A stretch of 64,000 nucleotides of DNA from Saccharopolyspora hordei. GTDB taxonomy: Bacteria > Actinomycetota > Actinomycetes > Mycobacteriales > Pseudonocardiaceae. Shown here piece after piece: positions 53,704-63,075 of this stretch (position 1 is its first letter; every line of letters begins with the position of its first letter). A program made the translations under genes and the position numbers. The notes beneath the pieces are model-generated. The model was given only the letters and a program-made list of their open reading frames with translations, had not been told where the DNA came from and made no database searches. The DNA lies in contig NZ_JACCFJ010000001.1 in assembly GCF_013410345.1 (NCBI RefSeq), positions 1,897,001 to 1,961,000 of the forward strand, written 5' to 3'.

Positions 53704-54987
53704 ATGCTGGTCGTCATTGGCATCGTGATCTTCTTCTTCGGGCTGCTGTTCTCCATCGCGTGGCACGAGCTGGGCCACCTGGCGGCCGCGAAGCTGTTCG
53801 GGGTCAAGGTCACCCAGTACATGGTCGGGTTCGGCCGCACCCTCTGGTCCCGCAAGAAGGGCGACACCGAGTACGGGATCAAGCTGATCCCGTTCGGCGG
53901 CTACATCCGGATGATCGGCATGTTCCCGCCGAAGGAGGACGAGAAGCACGGGCGCTCGGCGTCCTCCTCGCCGTTCCGGGCGATGATCGAGGACGCCCGG
54001 CAGATGTCCGCCGAGGAGATCACCCCGGAGGACGAGCACCGGCAGTTCTACCAGCGCAGCCCGTGGAAGCGGATCATCGTGATGCTGGCCGGGCCGGTGA
54101 TGAACCTCGTCCTGGCGATCGGCATCTTCACCGCGATCCTGATGGGCCACGGGACCTACACGCCGACCACCACGGTCGCCTCGGTCAGCGAGTGCGTGCT
54201 GCCGGCCAACGCGCCGAACAAGGACGTCTGCCCGCCCGGTGCCAAGCCGGCCCCGGCCGCGGAGGCCGGGTTCCAGCCCGGCGACCGGATCGTGGAGTTC
54301 AACGGCAAGCCCTACACGACCTGGGAAGACCTGCAGCTGGCCATCCGCGGCACGACCGGGCCGGTGCCGGTGGTCGTCGAGCGCGGCGGGCAGCTGATCA
54401 CGCTGCACCCGGTCCTCATGCGCAACCAGATGCCGAAGCTGGGCTCGACCAGCGAGTACGAGACGGTCGGCTTCCTCGGGCTGAGCCCGACGCAGGAGCT
54501 GGTCAAGCAGGACATCGGCGGGGTGGTCGACACCATCGGCGGCTTCGTCAGCCTCACCGCGCAGAAGGTCATCGAGCTGCCGCAGCGGGTGCCGGACCTG
54601 GTCGCGGCGATCTTCGGCGGTGAACGGGCCCAGGACTCGCCGGTCGGCATCGTCGGCGCCAGCCGGCTGGGCGGCGAGGTGCTGTCCTCGGACCAGATCA
54701 CCGTCGACGACCGGATCATGCTGATGTTCAACCTGCTGGCCGGGGTGAACCTCTCGCTGTTCGTGTTCAACATGCTGCCGCTGCTGCCGCTGGACGGCGG
54801 CCACGTCGCCGGTGCGCTGTGGGAGTCGGTCCGCCGCGGCTTCGCCAAGCTGGTCCGGCGGCCGGACCCGGGGCCGTTCGACACCGCGCGGCTGATGCCG
54901 CTGGCCTACGCGATCAGCATGGTGTTCATCGCCTACTCGCTGCTGGTCCTGGTCGCCGACGTGGTGAACCCGGTGACGCTCTTCTAG
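53704..54987 (+). CDS. rip1: Site-2 intramembrane metalloprotease (Rip1/RseP family, M50)
   Basis: 427 residues from ATG 53704, 4 bases after dxr. Zinc site HELGH in LLFSIAWHELGHLAAAK near residue 20 and the third ligand in PLLPLDGGHVAGAL near the C-terminus. Between them lies a PDZ domain (AGFQPGDRIVEFNGKPYTTWEDL). About four membrane helices. In M. tuberculosis Rip1 cuts anti-sigma factors within the membrane; a putative ZAS protein is encoded at 3556, but a link is speculative. The insert around SSSPFRAMIEDARQ is typical of actinobacteria. Confidence 0.96.
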   Translation: MLVVIGIVIFFFGLLFSIAWHELGHLAAAKLFGVKVTQYMVGFGRTLWSRKKGDTEYGIKLIPFGGYIRMIGMFPPKEDEKHGRSASSSPFRAMIEDARQMSAEEITPEDEHRQFYQRSPWKRIIVMLAGPVMNLVLAIGIFTAILMGHGTYTPTTTVASVSECVLPANAPNKDVCPPGAKPAPAAEAGFQPGDRIVEFNGKPYTTWEDLQLAIRGTTGPVPVVVERGGQLITLHPVLMRNQMPKLGSTSEYETVGFLGLSPTQELVKQDIGGVVDTIGGFVSLTAQKVIELPQRVPDLVAAIFGGERAQDSPVGIVGASRLGGEVLSSDQITVDDRIMLMFNLLAGVNLSLFVFNMLPLLPLDGGHVAGALWESVRRGFAKLVRRPDPGPFDTARLMPLAYAISMVFIAYSLLVLVADVVNPVTLF

Positions 54988-55114
54988 CGCTCGTGGCGCG
55001 CGGCCTGCGCGAACGGGTGATGCGCGTCTCCGGACCCGGCGCTGGTGGCGGAATCGATCACTCGGCGTGATCTGTCGTACGCCGGTGACGTCCAGCCGGA
55101 TGAAGGCTCGCCGG

Positions 55115-55120
55115 TATCGT
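55115..55120 (+). promoter_or_regulatory. -10 box of ispG
   Basis: TATCGT, TANNNT type, about 55 bases before the ispG ATG, showing that ispG has its own promoter within the dxr-rip1-ispG group. Confidence 0.4.
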
Positions 55121-55175
55121 GGTGCGCGGGCGGTGGCAGCCGCCGAAGGACACCAGCAGAGGTGGAGAGGATTCG

Positions 55176-56321
55176 ATGACCGTCGATCTGGGCATGCCCG
55201 CGGCCCCGGCTCCGGTGCTCGCGGAACGGCGCAAGACCCGGCAGTTGCAGGTCGGGGCGGTCGGAGTGGGCAGCGAGTTCCCCATCTCCGTGCAGAGCAT
55301 GACCACGACCGTCACCGCGGACGTCAACAGCACGCTGCAGCAGATCGCCGAGCTCACCGCCGCCGGGTGCGACATCGTCCGGGTGGCCTGTCCCAGCGCG
55401 GACGACGCCGAGGCGCTGCCCGCGATCGCGAAGAAGTCCAAGATCCCGGTCATCGCCGACATCCACTTCCAGCCGAAGTACGTGTTCGCGGCGATCGAGG
55501 CGGGCTGCGCCGCGGTGCGGGTCAACCCCGGCAACATCAAGAAGTTCGACGACAAGGTCAAGGAGATCGCGCAGGCCGCCAAGGACCACGGCACGCCGAT
55601 CCGGATCGGCGTCAACGCCGGTTCCCTGGACCCGCGGCTGATGAAGAAGCACGGCAAGGCCACCCCGGAGGCGCTGGCCGAGTCGGCGCTGTGGGAGGCG
55701 AGCCTGTTCGCCGAGCACGACTTCCACGACCTGAAGATCTCGGTCAAGCACAACGACCCGGTCGTGATGGTGCGCGCCTACGAGATCCTCGCCGAGCAGT
55801 GCGACTACCCGCTGCACCTCGGCGTCACCGAGGCCGGGCCGGCCTTCCAGGGCACGATCAAGTCCGCGGTCGCCTTCGGCGCGCTGCTGCGGCAGGGCAT
55901 CGGCGACACCATCCGGGTCTCGCTGTCGGCGCCGCCGGTGGAGGAGATCAAGGTCGGCACGCAGATCCTGCAGTCGCTGAACCTGCGGCCGCGCAAGCTG
56001 GAGATCGTCTCCTGCCCGTCCTGCGGTCGCGCGCAGGTCGACGTCTACAAGCTCGCCGACGAGGTCACCGCCGGGCTGTCCGGCATGGAGGTGCCGCTGC
56101 GCGTCGCGGTCATGGGCTGCGTCGTCAACGGGCCGGGGGAGGCCCGCGAGGCGGACCTGGGCGTGGCCTCGGGCAACGGCAAGGGCCAGATCTTCGTCAA
56201 GGGCGAGGTCATCAAGACCGTGCCGGAGCACAAGATCGTCGAGACGCTGATCGAAGAGGCGATGCGCATCGCCGAGGACATGGAGGGCACCGGCGGCGAA
56301 CCGGTCGTGACGGTCGGTTGA
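55176..56321 (+). CDS. ispG: 4-hydroxy-3-methylbut-2-en-1-yl diphosphate synthase (flavodoxin)
   Basis: 381 residues from ATG 55176, with GGAGAGG upstream. [4Fe-4S] enzyme of the MEP pathway converting MEcPP to HMBPP. The TIM-barrel N-terminus reads [17 protein letters not shown] and [14 protein letters not shown]; cluster ligands [14 protein letters not shown] and [16 protein letters not shown] are intact. Normal length for the actinobacterial form. Also called gcpE. Confidence 0.97.
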   Translation: MTVDLGMPAAPAPVLAERRKTRQLQVGAVGVGSEFPISVQSMTTTVTADVNSTLQQIAELTAAGCDIVRVACPSADDAEALPAIAKKSKIPVIADIHFQPKYVFAAIEAGCAAVRVNPGNIKKFDDKVKEIAQAAKDHGTPIRIGVNAGSLDPRLMKKHGKATPEALAESALWEASLFAEHDFHDLKISVKHNDPVVMVRAYEILAEQCDYPLHLGVTEAGPAFQGTIKSAVAFGALLRQGIGDTIRVSLSAPPVEEIKVGTQILQSLNLRPRKLEIVSCPSCGRAQVDVYKLADEVTAGLSGMEVPLRVAVMGCVVNGPGEAREADLGVASGNGKGQIFVKGEVIKTVPEHKIVETLIEEAMRIAEDMEGTGGEPVVTVG

Positions 56322-56332
56322 GGTCCTGGGCA

Positions 56333-56359
56333 CGACCGTCCCCAGGTCGGGGGCGGTCG
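56333..56359 (+). terminator. ispG terminator
   Basis: CGACCGTCCCC pairs with GGGGGCGGTCG (11 bp, one wobble) over loop AGGTC. Confidence 0.65.
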
Positions 56360-56504
56360 GTCAGCCGTTCCCGTGGTGCGCGCGCGGGCTCGTGCGACCG
56401 CCATGCGCGTCGCCTCACCCACCGGGCTAGTCCGAATGGGTGAGCGCGGGCTCTCCCGGTGTGGCACGTCCCGGCGTGGCGAGTCGCGTCCCCGGCGTTT
56501 CTGG

Positions 56505-56510
56505 CAGTCT
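56505..56510 (+). promoter_or_regulatory. Leaderless promoter of the GNAT gene
   Basis: CAGTCT sits 6 bases before GTG 56517, which lacks a ribosome site. Confidence 0.45.
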
Positions 56511-56516
56511 TGGCAG

Positions 56517-57353
56517 GTGCTCAAGCTCGCCGGTGCACGGCTGTTGGAGGAGCGGGACGCGGCGCAGGTCCGCTCGGTGCTCGAGTCCGCCCCGGTCGCG
56601 GCGTGCATGGTCGCCGCCCGCGTCGAGGAGGCGGGCATCCACCCGCTGCGCCTCGGCGGCGAGCTCTGGGGCTTCGGCACCAAGCTGACCGGCATGTGCT
56701 TCTCCGGCGCCAACCTCATCCCGCTGTGCGGTGGACCGGACGCGATGCGCGCGTTCGCCGACCGCGCGCTGCGCCGCCGCCGGGTGTGTTCCTCGCTGGT
56801 CGGCCCGGCCGAGCAGGTGCTGGCGCTGTGGGACGAGGTGGCCGCGCAGTGGGGGCCGGCTCGCGAGGTCCGCTCCGAGCAGCCGCTCATGGTGCTCGCG
56901 GAGCCGCCGCACGTGGACCCCGACCCGCTGGTGCGCCAGGTCCGCCCGGACGAGCTGGAACGCTACCTGCCCGCGGCGATCGCGATGTTCACCGAGGAAG
57001 TGGGCGTGGACCCGCGCAGCGACGGCGGCGCGGCGAGCTACCGCGCGCGGGTGGCCGACCTGATCGCCAGCGGCCGGGCGTTCGCCCGCTTCGAGGGCGG
57101 TGAGGTGGTGTTCAAGGCCGAGATCGGCGCGCTGTCCAGCACCGTCGGCCAGATCCAGGGCGTCTGGGTGCACCCGGACCGGCGCAGCACCGGCCTGGGC
57201 ACGGCGGGCACCGCCGCGGTCGCCGACCGCCTGGTCCGCGGCCTCGGCCGCACGGCGAGCCTGTACGTCAACGACTACAACATCGCCGCCCGGCTGGCCT
57301 ACCAGAAGGTCGGGTTCCGCCGCGTCGGCTCCTTCGCCACCGTCCTGCTCTGA
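56517..57353 (+). CDS. GNAT-family N-acetyltransferase with DUF4081 domain
   Basis: 278 residues from GTG 56517, chosen for the -10 box just upstream; the longer frame to 56373 includes unlikely sequence. An N-terminal DUF4081 domain (VRSVLESAPVAACMVAARVEE, LWGFGTKLTGMCFSGANLIP) precedes a GNAT fold with the acetyl-CoA loop VHPDRRSTGLGTAGTAAV and LYVNDYNIAARLAYQKVGF. Same position and architecture as M. tuberculosis Rv2867c. Substrate unknown. Confidence 0.93.
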   Translation: MLKLAGARLLEERDAAQVRSVLESAPVAACMVAARVEEAGIHPLRLGGELWGFGTKLTGMCFSGANLIPLCGGPDAMRAFADRALRRRRVCSSLVGPAEQVLALWDEVAAQWGPAREVRSEQPLMVLAEPPHVDPDPLVRQVRPDELERYLPAAIAMFTEEVGVDPRSDGGAASYRARVADLIASGRAFARFEGGEVVFKAEIGALSSTVGQIQGVWVHPDRRSTGLGTAGTAAVADRLVRGLGRTASLYVNDYNIAARLAYQKVGFRRVGSFATVLL

Positions 57354-57443
57354 CCAGGCCCCCGCGACGACCGGACCTCGGCCCCGTCCCGGGGTGGACG
57401 TGACCGGGACGTGTTCGCGGGTGGACCTCCTCGGCGTTTTCGG

Positions 57444-57449
57444 CATACT
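57444..57449 (+). promoter_or_regulatory. Leaderless promoter of the PBP gene
   Basis: CATACT ends 7 bases before ATG 57457; no ribosome site is present. Confidence 0.45.
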
Positions 57450-57456
57450 CGCGGGC

Positions 57457-59244
57457 ATGGTTTCCACGCGGATCTTCGCCGGGCTCGCCGCTCTGCTGCT
57501 CGTTCCCCTGGCGGCGTGCAGCTCCGGGCCGTCCGAGCAGGACGTCGCGGCGTCCTTCGTCAACGCCGTGGCGGCCGGGGACGCGGCGGGTGCCGCAGCC
57601 CAGACCGACGACCCCGAGCAGGCGCGGCAGGCGGTGGAGGCGGCGCACCGGGGCCTGTCCCCGGAGAGCGTGCGCGCGAGCGTCCGGGAGGTCACCGAGG
57701 ACCAGCAGGGCACGCCGACCGCGACGTTCGACCTGACCTGGGACCTCGGGGCGGGCCGGGTGTGGGAGTACCCGAGCCGGCTCCAGCTGGTCGAGGGCGA
57801 CGAGGGCTGGAAGGTCCGCTGGGCACCGAGCGTGCTGCACCCCGACCTCCGGGACGGGCAGACCCTGGCGTTCCGCGAGCAGCGGCCCGACCCGGCACCG
57901 GTGCGCGACCGCGACGGCACCGAGGTGATGCGCCCCGAGCAGCTGGTCACCGTGAGCCTGGACCCGCAGGCCGCCGGTGACCTGCCGGGAGTGGCGGGTG
58001 CGCTGGCGGACGCGCTGCGCAGCATCGAACCGTCGATCACCCAGCAGTCCATCGTGGACGGTGTCGCGAAGACCCCGCAGGGCCAGCCGTACGCGGTGGT
58101 GACCCTCCGGCAGGCCGACTACGAGCGGGTCAAGCCGCAGGTCTACGACCTGCCCGGGGTGCGGTTCCCGGTGCAGACGCGGCTGGTGGCCAGCGACCGC
58201 GGGTACGGCACGCAGGTGCTGGCCGGGGTGTCCCGCGCGGTCGACGAGCAGGTCGCGGCCGCCGCCGGGTGGCGGGTCGTCGCGGTGGACCCGTCCGGCG
58301 CCGAGGCGGCCGTGCTGCACGAGGTCGCCGCGCGACCGGTGGAGCCGGTGACCGTGACCCTCGGCGACCGCACCCAGCGGGCGGCCGAGCAGGCGGTCGA
58401 CGCGGTGCCGCAGGCGGCGATGCTGGTGGCCGTGCAGCCCTCCAGCGGGGACCTGCTCGCGGTGGCGCAGAACCCGGCGGCCGACGCGCAGGGGCCGGTG
58501 GCGCTGACCGGCCAGTACCCGCCCGGCTCGACGTTCAAGACGGTGACCGCGACGGCCGGGCTCGAGGCGGGGAAGGTCAACGTCGACACCCCGGTGGAGT
58601 GCCCCGGTACGAAGGTCTTCGACGGCCGGGTGCTGCCCAACGACGAGGAGTTCGACCTCGGCCGGGTGCCGCTGCACACGGCCTTCGCCCAGTCCTGCAA
58701 CACCACGTTCGCGCAGCTGGCGGTGGACCTGCCCGCGCAGGCGCTGACCGACGCGGCGCAGCGGTACGGGCTGGGCGTGGACTTCACCATGCCGGGCGCG
58801 ACGACCATCACCGGCAAGGTGCCGCCGGCCGACACCGTGGTGCAGCGGGCGGAGAACGGCATCGGCCAGGGGAGGGTGCTGGCCAGCCCGTTCGGCATGG
58901 CGCTGGTCACCGCCTCGATCGCCGAGGGCCGGATGCCGGTGCCCACGCTGATCCGCGGCACGCGGACCGAGGCCGACGCGAACCCGCAGCCGCCCTCCCA
59001 GCAGACCCTGGACCAGCTCCGGCAGATGATGCGCGAGGTGGTCACCGAGGGCACCGCGCGCGGACTGGTCAGCTCCGGTGAGGTGCGCGGCAAGACCGGG
59101 ACCGCGCAGTTCGGCGACGGCACCCACGCGCACGGCTGGTTCGTCGGCTACCGCGACGACGTGGCGTTCGCGGTCCTGGTCACCGACGCGGGCTCGTCCG
59201 GCCCGGCGGTGGACACGGCCCGGCGGTTCCTGCAAGGCATCTGA
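57457..59244 (+). CDS. Penicillin-binding lipoprotein (class B-like transpeptidase)
   Basis: 595 residues from ATG 57457. Lipoprotein signal with lipobox PLAAC. An NTF2-like MecA_N-type domain (ASFVNAVAAGDAAGAAAQT) comes first, then a PBP dimerisation part, then the transpeptidase: SxxK as PPGSTFKTVTA near residue 360, SxN as FAQSCNTTFAQ, and KTG as RGKTGTAQFG. All catalytic residues present. Corresponds to M. tuberculosis Rv2864c. Related to MecA/PbpA-like D,D-transpeptidases with low beta-lactam affinity. Acts outside the membrane in cell-wall cross-linking. Confidence 0.95.
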   Translation: MVSTRIFAGLAALLLVPLAACSSGPSEQDVAASFVNAVAAGDAAGAAAQTDDPEQARQAVEAAHRGLSPESVRASVREVTEDQQGTPTATFDLTWDLGAGRVWEYPSRLQLVEGDEGWKVRWAPSVLHPDLRDGQTLAFREQRPDPAPVRDRDGTEVMRPEQLVTVSLDPQAAGDLPGVAGALADALRSIEPSITQQSIVDGVAKTPQGQPYAVVTLRQADYERVKPQVYDLPGVRFPVQTRLVASDRGYGTQVLAGVSRAVDEQVAAAAGWRVVAVDPSGAEAAVLHEVAARPVEPVTVTLGDRTQRAAEQAVDAVPQAAMLVAVQPSSGDLLAVAQNPAADAQGPVALTGQYPPGSTFKTVTATAGLEAGKVNVDTPVECPGTKVFDGRVLPNDEEFDLGRVPLHTAFAQSCNTTFAQLAVDLPAQALTDAAQRYGLGVDFTMPGATTITGKVPPADTVVQRAENGIGQGRVLASPFGMALVTASIAEGRMPVPTLIRGTRTEADANPQPPSQQTLDQLRQMMREVVTEGTARGLVSSGEVRGKTGTAQFGDGTHAHGWFVGYRDDVAFAVLVTDAGSSGPAVDTARRFLQGI

Positions 59245-59285
59245 TCGCGTCGCGTGGTCGGGTGATCGCGTGCGGTGATCGACGT

Positions 59286-59298
59286 GCTACGTTGTAGC
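59286..59298. promoter_or_regulatory. vapBC operator overlapping its promoter
   Basis: GCTAC-GTT-GTAGC is a perfect 5-bp inverted repeat. Its centre is the TACGTT -10 box (59288-59293), 7 bases before the leaderless ATG 59301. The design fits autorepression by the antitoxin. Confidence 0.6.
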
Positions 59299-59300
59299 GC

Positions 59301-59573
59301 ATGGAGCGGATCGGTGTGCGCGAGCTGCGGCAGTACGCGAGCCGGTACCTGAAGCGGGTCGCCGCCGGTGAGTCGTTCCTGGTGACCGACCGGGGGCGCA
59401 CCGTCGCCGTGCTGGCTCCGCCCACCCGCGAGCAGTCCCTGTACGACGAGCTCGTCGCGGCCGGGGAACTGGTGCCCGGCGAAGGCGGCGAGCTGCCCGA
59501 CCCGTTGCCCGCAGCGCCCACCCCGAGCGTGTCCGACCGGCTGCTGCGCAGGCGTGAACAGGAGCGGCTTTGA
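59301..59573 (+). CDS. vapB: VapB-type antitoxin (Phd/YefM-like)
   Basis: 90 residues from ATG 59301. N-terminal Phd/YefM DNA-binding fold (MERIGVRELRQYASRYLKRVAAGESFLVTDRGRTVAVLAP) and a Pro/Glu-rich C-terminal tail that would wrap the toxin. It neutralises VapC and represses its own promoter through the 59286-59298 palindrome. The toxin start overlaps its stop. Same location as vapBC23 of M. tuberculosis. Confidence 0.93.
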   Translation: MERIGVRELRQYASRYLKRVAAGESFLVTDRGRTVAVLAPPTREQSLYDELVAAGELVPGEGGELPDPLPAAPTPSVSDRLLRRREQERL

Positions 59574-59965
59574 TCTACTTCGATTCCTCCGCGCTGATCA
59601 AGCTCATCGCCCCGGAGCCGGAGAGCGAGGCCCTGAGCCAGTGGGTCCGCGAGCGCTGGGAGCACCCGCGGGTCACCAGCGCCCTGTCCAAGGTCGACGT
59701 GCTGCGGACCTTCCGCGAGGTCGGCCCGCACGCCGTGGACCTGGCCGAGATCGTCATCTCCAAGATCGACCACCTGCCGGTGAAGCAGGACGTGCTGGAC
59801 GCGGCCAGCGGGCTGCGGGCCCAGGTCGGACCGGTGGACGCGGTGCACCTGGCCTCGGCCTGCAAGATCAAGGACGGCCTGGTGGCCTACGTCTCCTACG
59901 ACCCCGCCCTGCTCGCCGCGGCCGAGGACGCTGGTCTGGCCACCGCCTCTCCCGGCGCCGCGTGA
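59570..59965 (+). CDS. vapC: VapC PIN-domain ribonuclease toxin
   Basis: 131 residues from a rare TTG start at 59570, with GGAG 59561-59564; TTGA overlaps the vapB stop. PIN-domain acidic residues: Asp in [11 protein letters not shown], Glu/Asp in [11 protein letters not shown], Asp in [11 protein letters not shown] and [15 protein letters not shown] cleavage is expected. The weak start keeps toxin below antitoxin. Four acidic positions are preserved, so it looks active. Confidence 0.93.
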   Translation: MIYFDSSALIKLIAPEPESEALSQWVRERWEHPRVTSALSKVDVLRTFREVGPHAVDLAEIVISKIDHLPVKQDVLDAASGLRAQVGPVDAVHLASACKIKDGLVAYVSYDPALLAAAEDAGLATASPGAA

Positions 59966-60013
59966 CCGGGTGGACCGGCGGTCACCGCCCGGAGTCCGGC
60001 CGCGGGACGTGGT

Positions 60014-60019
60014 TAGAGT
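60014..60019 (+). promoter_or_regulatory. Leaderless promoter of map
   Basis: TAGAGT ends 7 bases before ATG 60027; this decides for that start over an upstream GTG at 59970. Confidence 0.55.
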
Positions 60020-60026
60020 GGGGGTC

Positions 60027-60884
60027 ATGCCGGTTCGAGCTCCGTTGCAGCCAGGCGTGCAGACACCGCGCCGTCCAGTCCCCGCGCACATCGAGCGTCC
60101 CGAGTACGTCGACAAGCCGGCCCCCCAGCGCGGCACCGACCCCGACGTGCAGCCGCCCGAGGTCATCGAGGCGATGCGGGTCGCGGGCAAGCTCGCCGCG
60201 CAGGCGCTGGTCGAGGCCGGCAAGGCGGTGCGGCCCGGTGCGACCACCGACGACGTCGACGCGGTCGTGCACGAGTTCTTCTGCGACCACGGCGTGTACC
60301 CGTCGACGCTCGGCTACCGGGGCTTCCCGAAGTCCTGCTGCACCTCGCTCAACGAGGTGATCTGCCACGGCATCCCGGACTCGACCGTCATCCAGGACGG
60401 CGACATCGTCAACGTGGACGTGACCGGCTTCATCGGCGGCGTGCACGGCGACACCAACGCGACGTTCCTGGCCGGCGAGGTCTCCGAGGAGGCGCGGCTG
60501 CTGGTCGAGCGCACCCACGAGGCGATGATGCGCGGCATCAAGGCCGCAAAGCCCGGTCGCCAGCTCAACGTGATCGGCCGCGTCATCGAGTCCTACGCCA
60601 AGCGCTTCGGCTACGGCGTGGTCCGCGACTTCACCGGGCACGGCATCGGCCGTTCCTTCCACAGCGGCCTGGTGATCCTGCACTACGACGAGCCGTCGGT
60701 GCAGACGATCCTCGAGCCGGGCATGACCTTCACCATCGAGCCGATGATCACTCTCGGCACCCACGAGTACGACGTGTGGGACGACGGGTGGACGGTCACC
60801 ACCAAGGACAAGAGCTGGACCGCCCAGTTCGAGCACACGATCCTCATCACCGAGGACGGCAACGAGATCCTGACGCTGCCCTGA
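60027..60884 (+). CDS. map: Methionine aminopeptidase type I
   Basis: 285 residues from ATG 60027, the same length as mycobacterial MapB. Removes N-terminal Met co-translationally. An N-terminal Pro-rich linker of about 40 residues precedes the pita-bread fold. Metal ligands: Asp in [19 protein letters not shown] (two Asp), His in GHGIGRSFH, Glu in [10 protein letters not shown] and Glu in QFEHTILIT. All present. Followed by a decayed gene rather than another operon member. Confidence 0.97.
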   Translation: MPVRAPLQPGVQTPRRPVPAHIERPEYVDKPAPQRGTDPDVQPPEVIEAMRVAGKLAAQALVEAGKAVRPGATTDDVDAVVHEFFCDHGVYPSTLGYRGFPKSCCTSLNEVICHGIPDSTVIQDGDIVNVDVTGFIGGVHGDTNATFLAGEVSEEARLLVERTHEAMMRGIKAAKPGRQLNVIGRVIESYAKRFGYGVVRDFTGHGIGRSFHSGLVILHYDEPSVQTILEPGMTFTIEPMITLGTHEYDVWDDGWTVTTKDKSWTAQFEHTILITEDGNEILTLP

Positions 60885-60897
60885 CGCGGGCACCGTC

Positions 60898-61259
60898 AGC
60901 TGGGGCTCCGCCGCGATCTTCGCGCCGTTCGCCCCGCTCGTGCTGGTCATGCCGGCCCGGGGACACCAGGTCCGGGTGGACGCGCGCTGCGCAGCGGTCG
61001 GGACACCGACCTGCTCGTGTGGACCGAGCTGCGCGCGGTGCGCGTCCAGGAGCCGGAGCCGGAGGCGGAGGACGCCCCGGACTCGCGGGCGCTGCCGGCC
61101 GCACTGGTGCTCCACCCGCGGGCCCGGGGTTCGGCGCGGTGCCGCTGACCAGCCCGAACCCGCCTGAGGCGCAGCTGGGACCGCACCGCGCAGCGGATCA
61201 CCCGGGCGGTCGCGCAGTTCCGGCCGGACCTGGTGCGCCAGCACGGGGCCGTGGGGTAG
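60898..61259 (+). pseudogene. Decayed gene of unknown family between map and cobQ
   Basis: Three short protein-like pieces sit in different frames: LVLVMPARGHQVRVDARC (about 60937-60990), then DTDLLVWTELRAVRVQEPEP continuing to LVLHPRARG, then [20 protein letters not shown] to a TAG at 61257-61259. Together they look like the C-terminal half of one protein broken by at least two frameshifts. No start is visible. The original family is not recognised. Confidence 0.4.
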
Positions 61260-61272
61260 GGAGTTCTTCTTC

Positions 61273-62787
61273 GTGAGTGCGTTGTTGGTGGCCGGGACCA
61301 CGTCCGACGCGGGCAAGAGCGTCGTCACCGCCGGGATCTGCCGGTGGTTGGCGCGGAGCGGGGCCCGGGTCGCCCCCTTCAAGGCGCAGAACATGTCCAA
61401 CAACTCCGTCGTCACCCCCGACGGCGGGGAGATCGGGCGGGCCCAGGCGGTGCAGGCCGCGGCCTGCGGGCTCGAACCGTCGGTGCGGTTCAACCCCGTG
61501 CTGCTCAAGCCCGGCGGCGACCGCAGCTCGCAGGTCGTCGTGCTCGGGCGGGTCGCCGGCGAGGTGACGGCGCTGTCCTACCGGGCGCGCAAGGCGGCCC
61601 TGCTGGACACCGTGGTGTCCACGCTGGAGGGACTGCGGGCCGAGTTCGACCACGTCATCTGCGAGGGCGCGGGCTCGCCCGCCGAGATCAACCTGCGCGC
61701 CCACGACATCGCCAACATGGGACTGGCGCAGGCCGCCGGGTTGCCGACGCTGGTGGTCGGTGACATCGACCGGGGCGGGGTGTTCGCGCAGCTCTTCGGC
61801 ACCCTCGCGCTCCTGGACGCGGCGGACCAGGCGCTCGTCGCCGGGTTCGTGATCAACAAGTTCCGCGGTGACCCGGCGCTGCTGGCGCCCGGCCTGGACC
61901 AGCTGCGCCGGCTGACCGGGCGCCCGGTGCACGGTGTGCTGCCCTGGGCCGAGGAGCTGTGGTTGGACGCCGAGGACTCGCTGTCCTACGCCGCCGACGG
62001 TGTCGTCGGCCGGCCCGCACCACCCCGGGGCGGGCAGTGGCTGCGGGTCGCCGTGCCGCGGCTCCCGCGGATCTCCAACGCCACCGACGTCGAAGCCCTG
62101 GCCGCGGAACCGGGGGTGGCGGTGCGGTTCGTCACCGAGCCCTCGCGGCTGACCGACGCCGACCTCGTCGTGCTGCCCGGGTCGAAGTCCACCGTCGCCG
62201 ACCTGGCCTGGCTGCGCCGCAGCGGGCTGGCCGAGGCGGTCCTCGCGCACGCCCGCGCCGGGCTGCCGGTGGCCGGGATCTGCGGTGGGTTCCAGATGCT
62301 GACCCGGCGCATCCACGACGACGTCGAATCGGGTTCCGGGGCGGTCGACGGACTCGGGCTGCTGGACCTGGAGATCGAGTTCGCGCCGGACAAGACGCTG
62401 GCACGGCCCACCGGCCGCGCGTTCGGCGAGCCGGTGTCCGGCTACGAGATCCACCACGGGGTGCCGGTCCGGCGCGGCGACCTCGAACCCCTGGTCACCG
62501 CCGCCGACGGGCGCCCCGAGGGCGGCATCGCCGATTCGGTGCTCGGCACCCACTGGCACGGCCTGTTCGAGAACGACGCCTTCCGGCGGTCCTTCCTGCG
62601 CTGGGCGGCCCGGCGCGCGGGCCGGGACCGGTTCCAGCCTGCCGAGGACACCGTGTTCGCCGACGTCCGCGCCGCGCAGCTGGACCTGCTCGGGGACCTG
62701 GTCGAGGAGCACCTGGACACCGACGCGCTGCGCAGGCTGCTCGACCGCGGGGCGCCCGCCGGTCTGCCCGCTGTGCTGGCCGGGTGA
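61273..62787 (+). CDS. cobQ: Cobyric acid synthase
   Basis: 504 residues from GTG 61273. Amidates peripheral carboxylates of adenosylcobyrinic acid diamide in cobalamin synthesis. N-terminal BioD-like domain ([38 protein letters not shown]) and a C-terminal class I glutaminase-like domain with the nucleophile Cys in [28 protein letters not shown], and HGLFEND. No other cob genes are adjacent and no cobalamin riboswitch was found, so it sits away from the rest of the pathway. Confidence 0.95.
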   Translation: MSALLVAGTTSDAGKSVVTAGICRWLARSGARVAPFKAQNMSNNSVVTPDGGEIGRAQAVQAAACGLEPSVRFNPVLLKPGGDRSSQVVVLGRVAGEVTALSYRARKAALLDTVVSTLEGLRAEFDHVICEGAGSPAEINLRAHDIANMGLAQAAGLPTLVVGDIDRGGVFAQLFGTLALLDAADQALVAGFVINKFRGDPALLAPGLDQLRRLTGRPVHGVLPWAEELWLDAEDSLSYAADGVVGRPAPPRGGQWLRVAVPRLPRISNATDVEALAAEPGVAVRFVTEPSRLTDADLVVLPGSKSTVADLAWLRRSGLAEAVLAHARAGLPVAGICGGFQMLTRRIHDDVESGSGAVDGLGLLDLEIEFAPDKTLARPTGRAFGEPVSGYEIHHGVPVRRGDLEPLVTAADGRPEGGIADSVLGTHWHGLFENDAFRRSFLRWAARRAGRDRFQPAEDTVFADVRAAQLDLLGDLVEEHLDTDALRRLLDRGAPAGLPAVLAG

Positions 62788-62825
62788 CGCCGCGTCGGTC
62801 ACCGCTCCCAGCGGTGTCACGCGGG

Positions 62826-62831
62826 TAACGT
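62826..62831 (+). promoter_or_regulatory. Leaderless promoter of the orphan antitoxin-like gene
   Basis: TAACGT ends 7 bases before ATG 62839. Confidence 0.5.
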
Positions 62832-62838
62832 CGACGGC

Positions 62839-63075
62839 ATGGCTGAGTACACCGTGGACGAGGCCCGCGAGCGGTTGGCCGAGCTGCTGGACCGCGCTGA
62901 GTCGGGTGAGGAGGTCGTGATCACCCGGTTCGGGGCGCCGTCGGTCCAGCTGTCGCCCGTGCGTGGCCGGTCCAGCGGCTTCGCCGCCGGGGTGATCGCG
63001 GGCTCCTGGGTCGCACCCGCGGGCGCGGAGGCCTTCGACCTCGGGACCGACTACTGGCCGGACGCCTCGTCCTGA
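62839..63075 (+). CDS. Orphan Phd/YefM-like antitoxin
   Basis: 78 residues from ATG 62839. The N-terminal YefM/Phd fold (YTVDEARERLAELLDRAESGEEVVITRFGAPSVQLSPV) is complete. The C-terminal part is short (FDLGTDYWPDASS), and no toxin gene follows; the 3' end overlaps the convergent FadR gene by 25 bases. A toxin may have been lost, or the protein may act with the VapC 3 kb away or alone as a DNA-binding protein. Confidence 0.8.
   Translation: MAEYTVDEARERLAELLDRAESGEEVVITRFGAPSVQLSPVRGRSSGFAAGVIAGSWVAPAGAEAFDLGTDYWPDASS

Noticed and set aside
60885..61272. Cobalamin riboswitch upstream of cobQ
   Set aside because: No B12-box-like sequence or expected fold was seen; the space is filled by gene debris.
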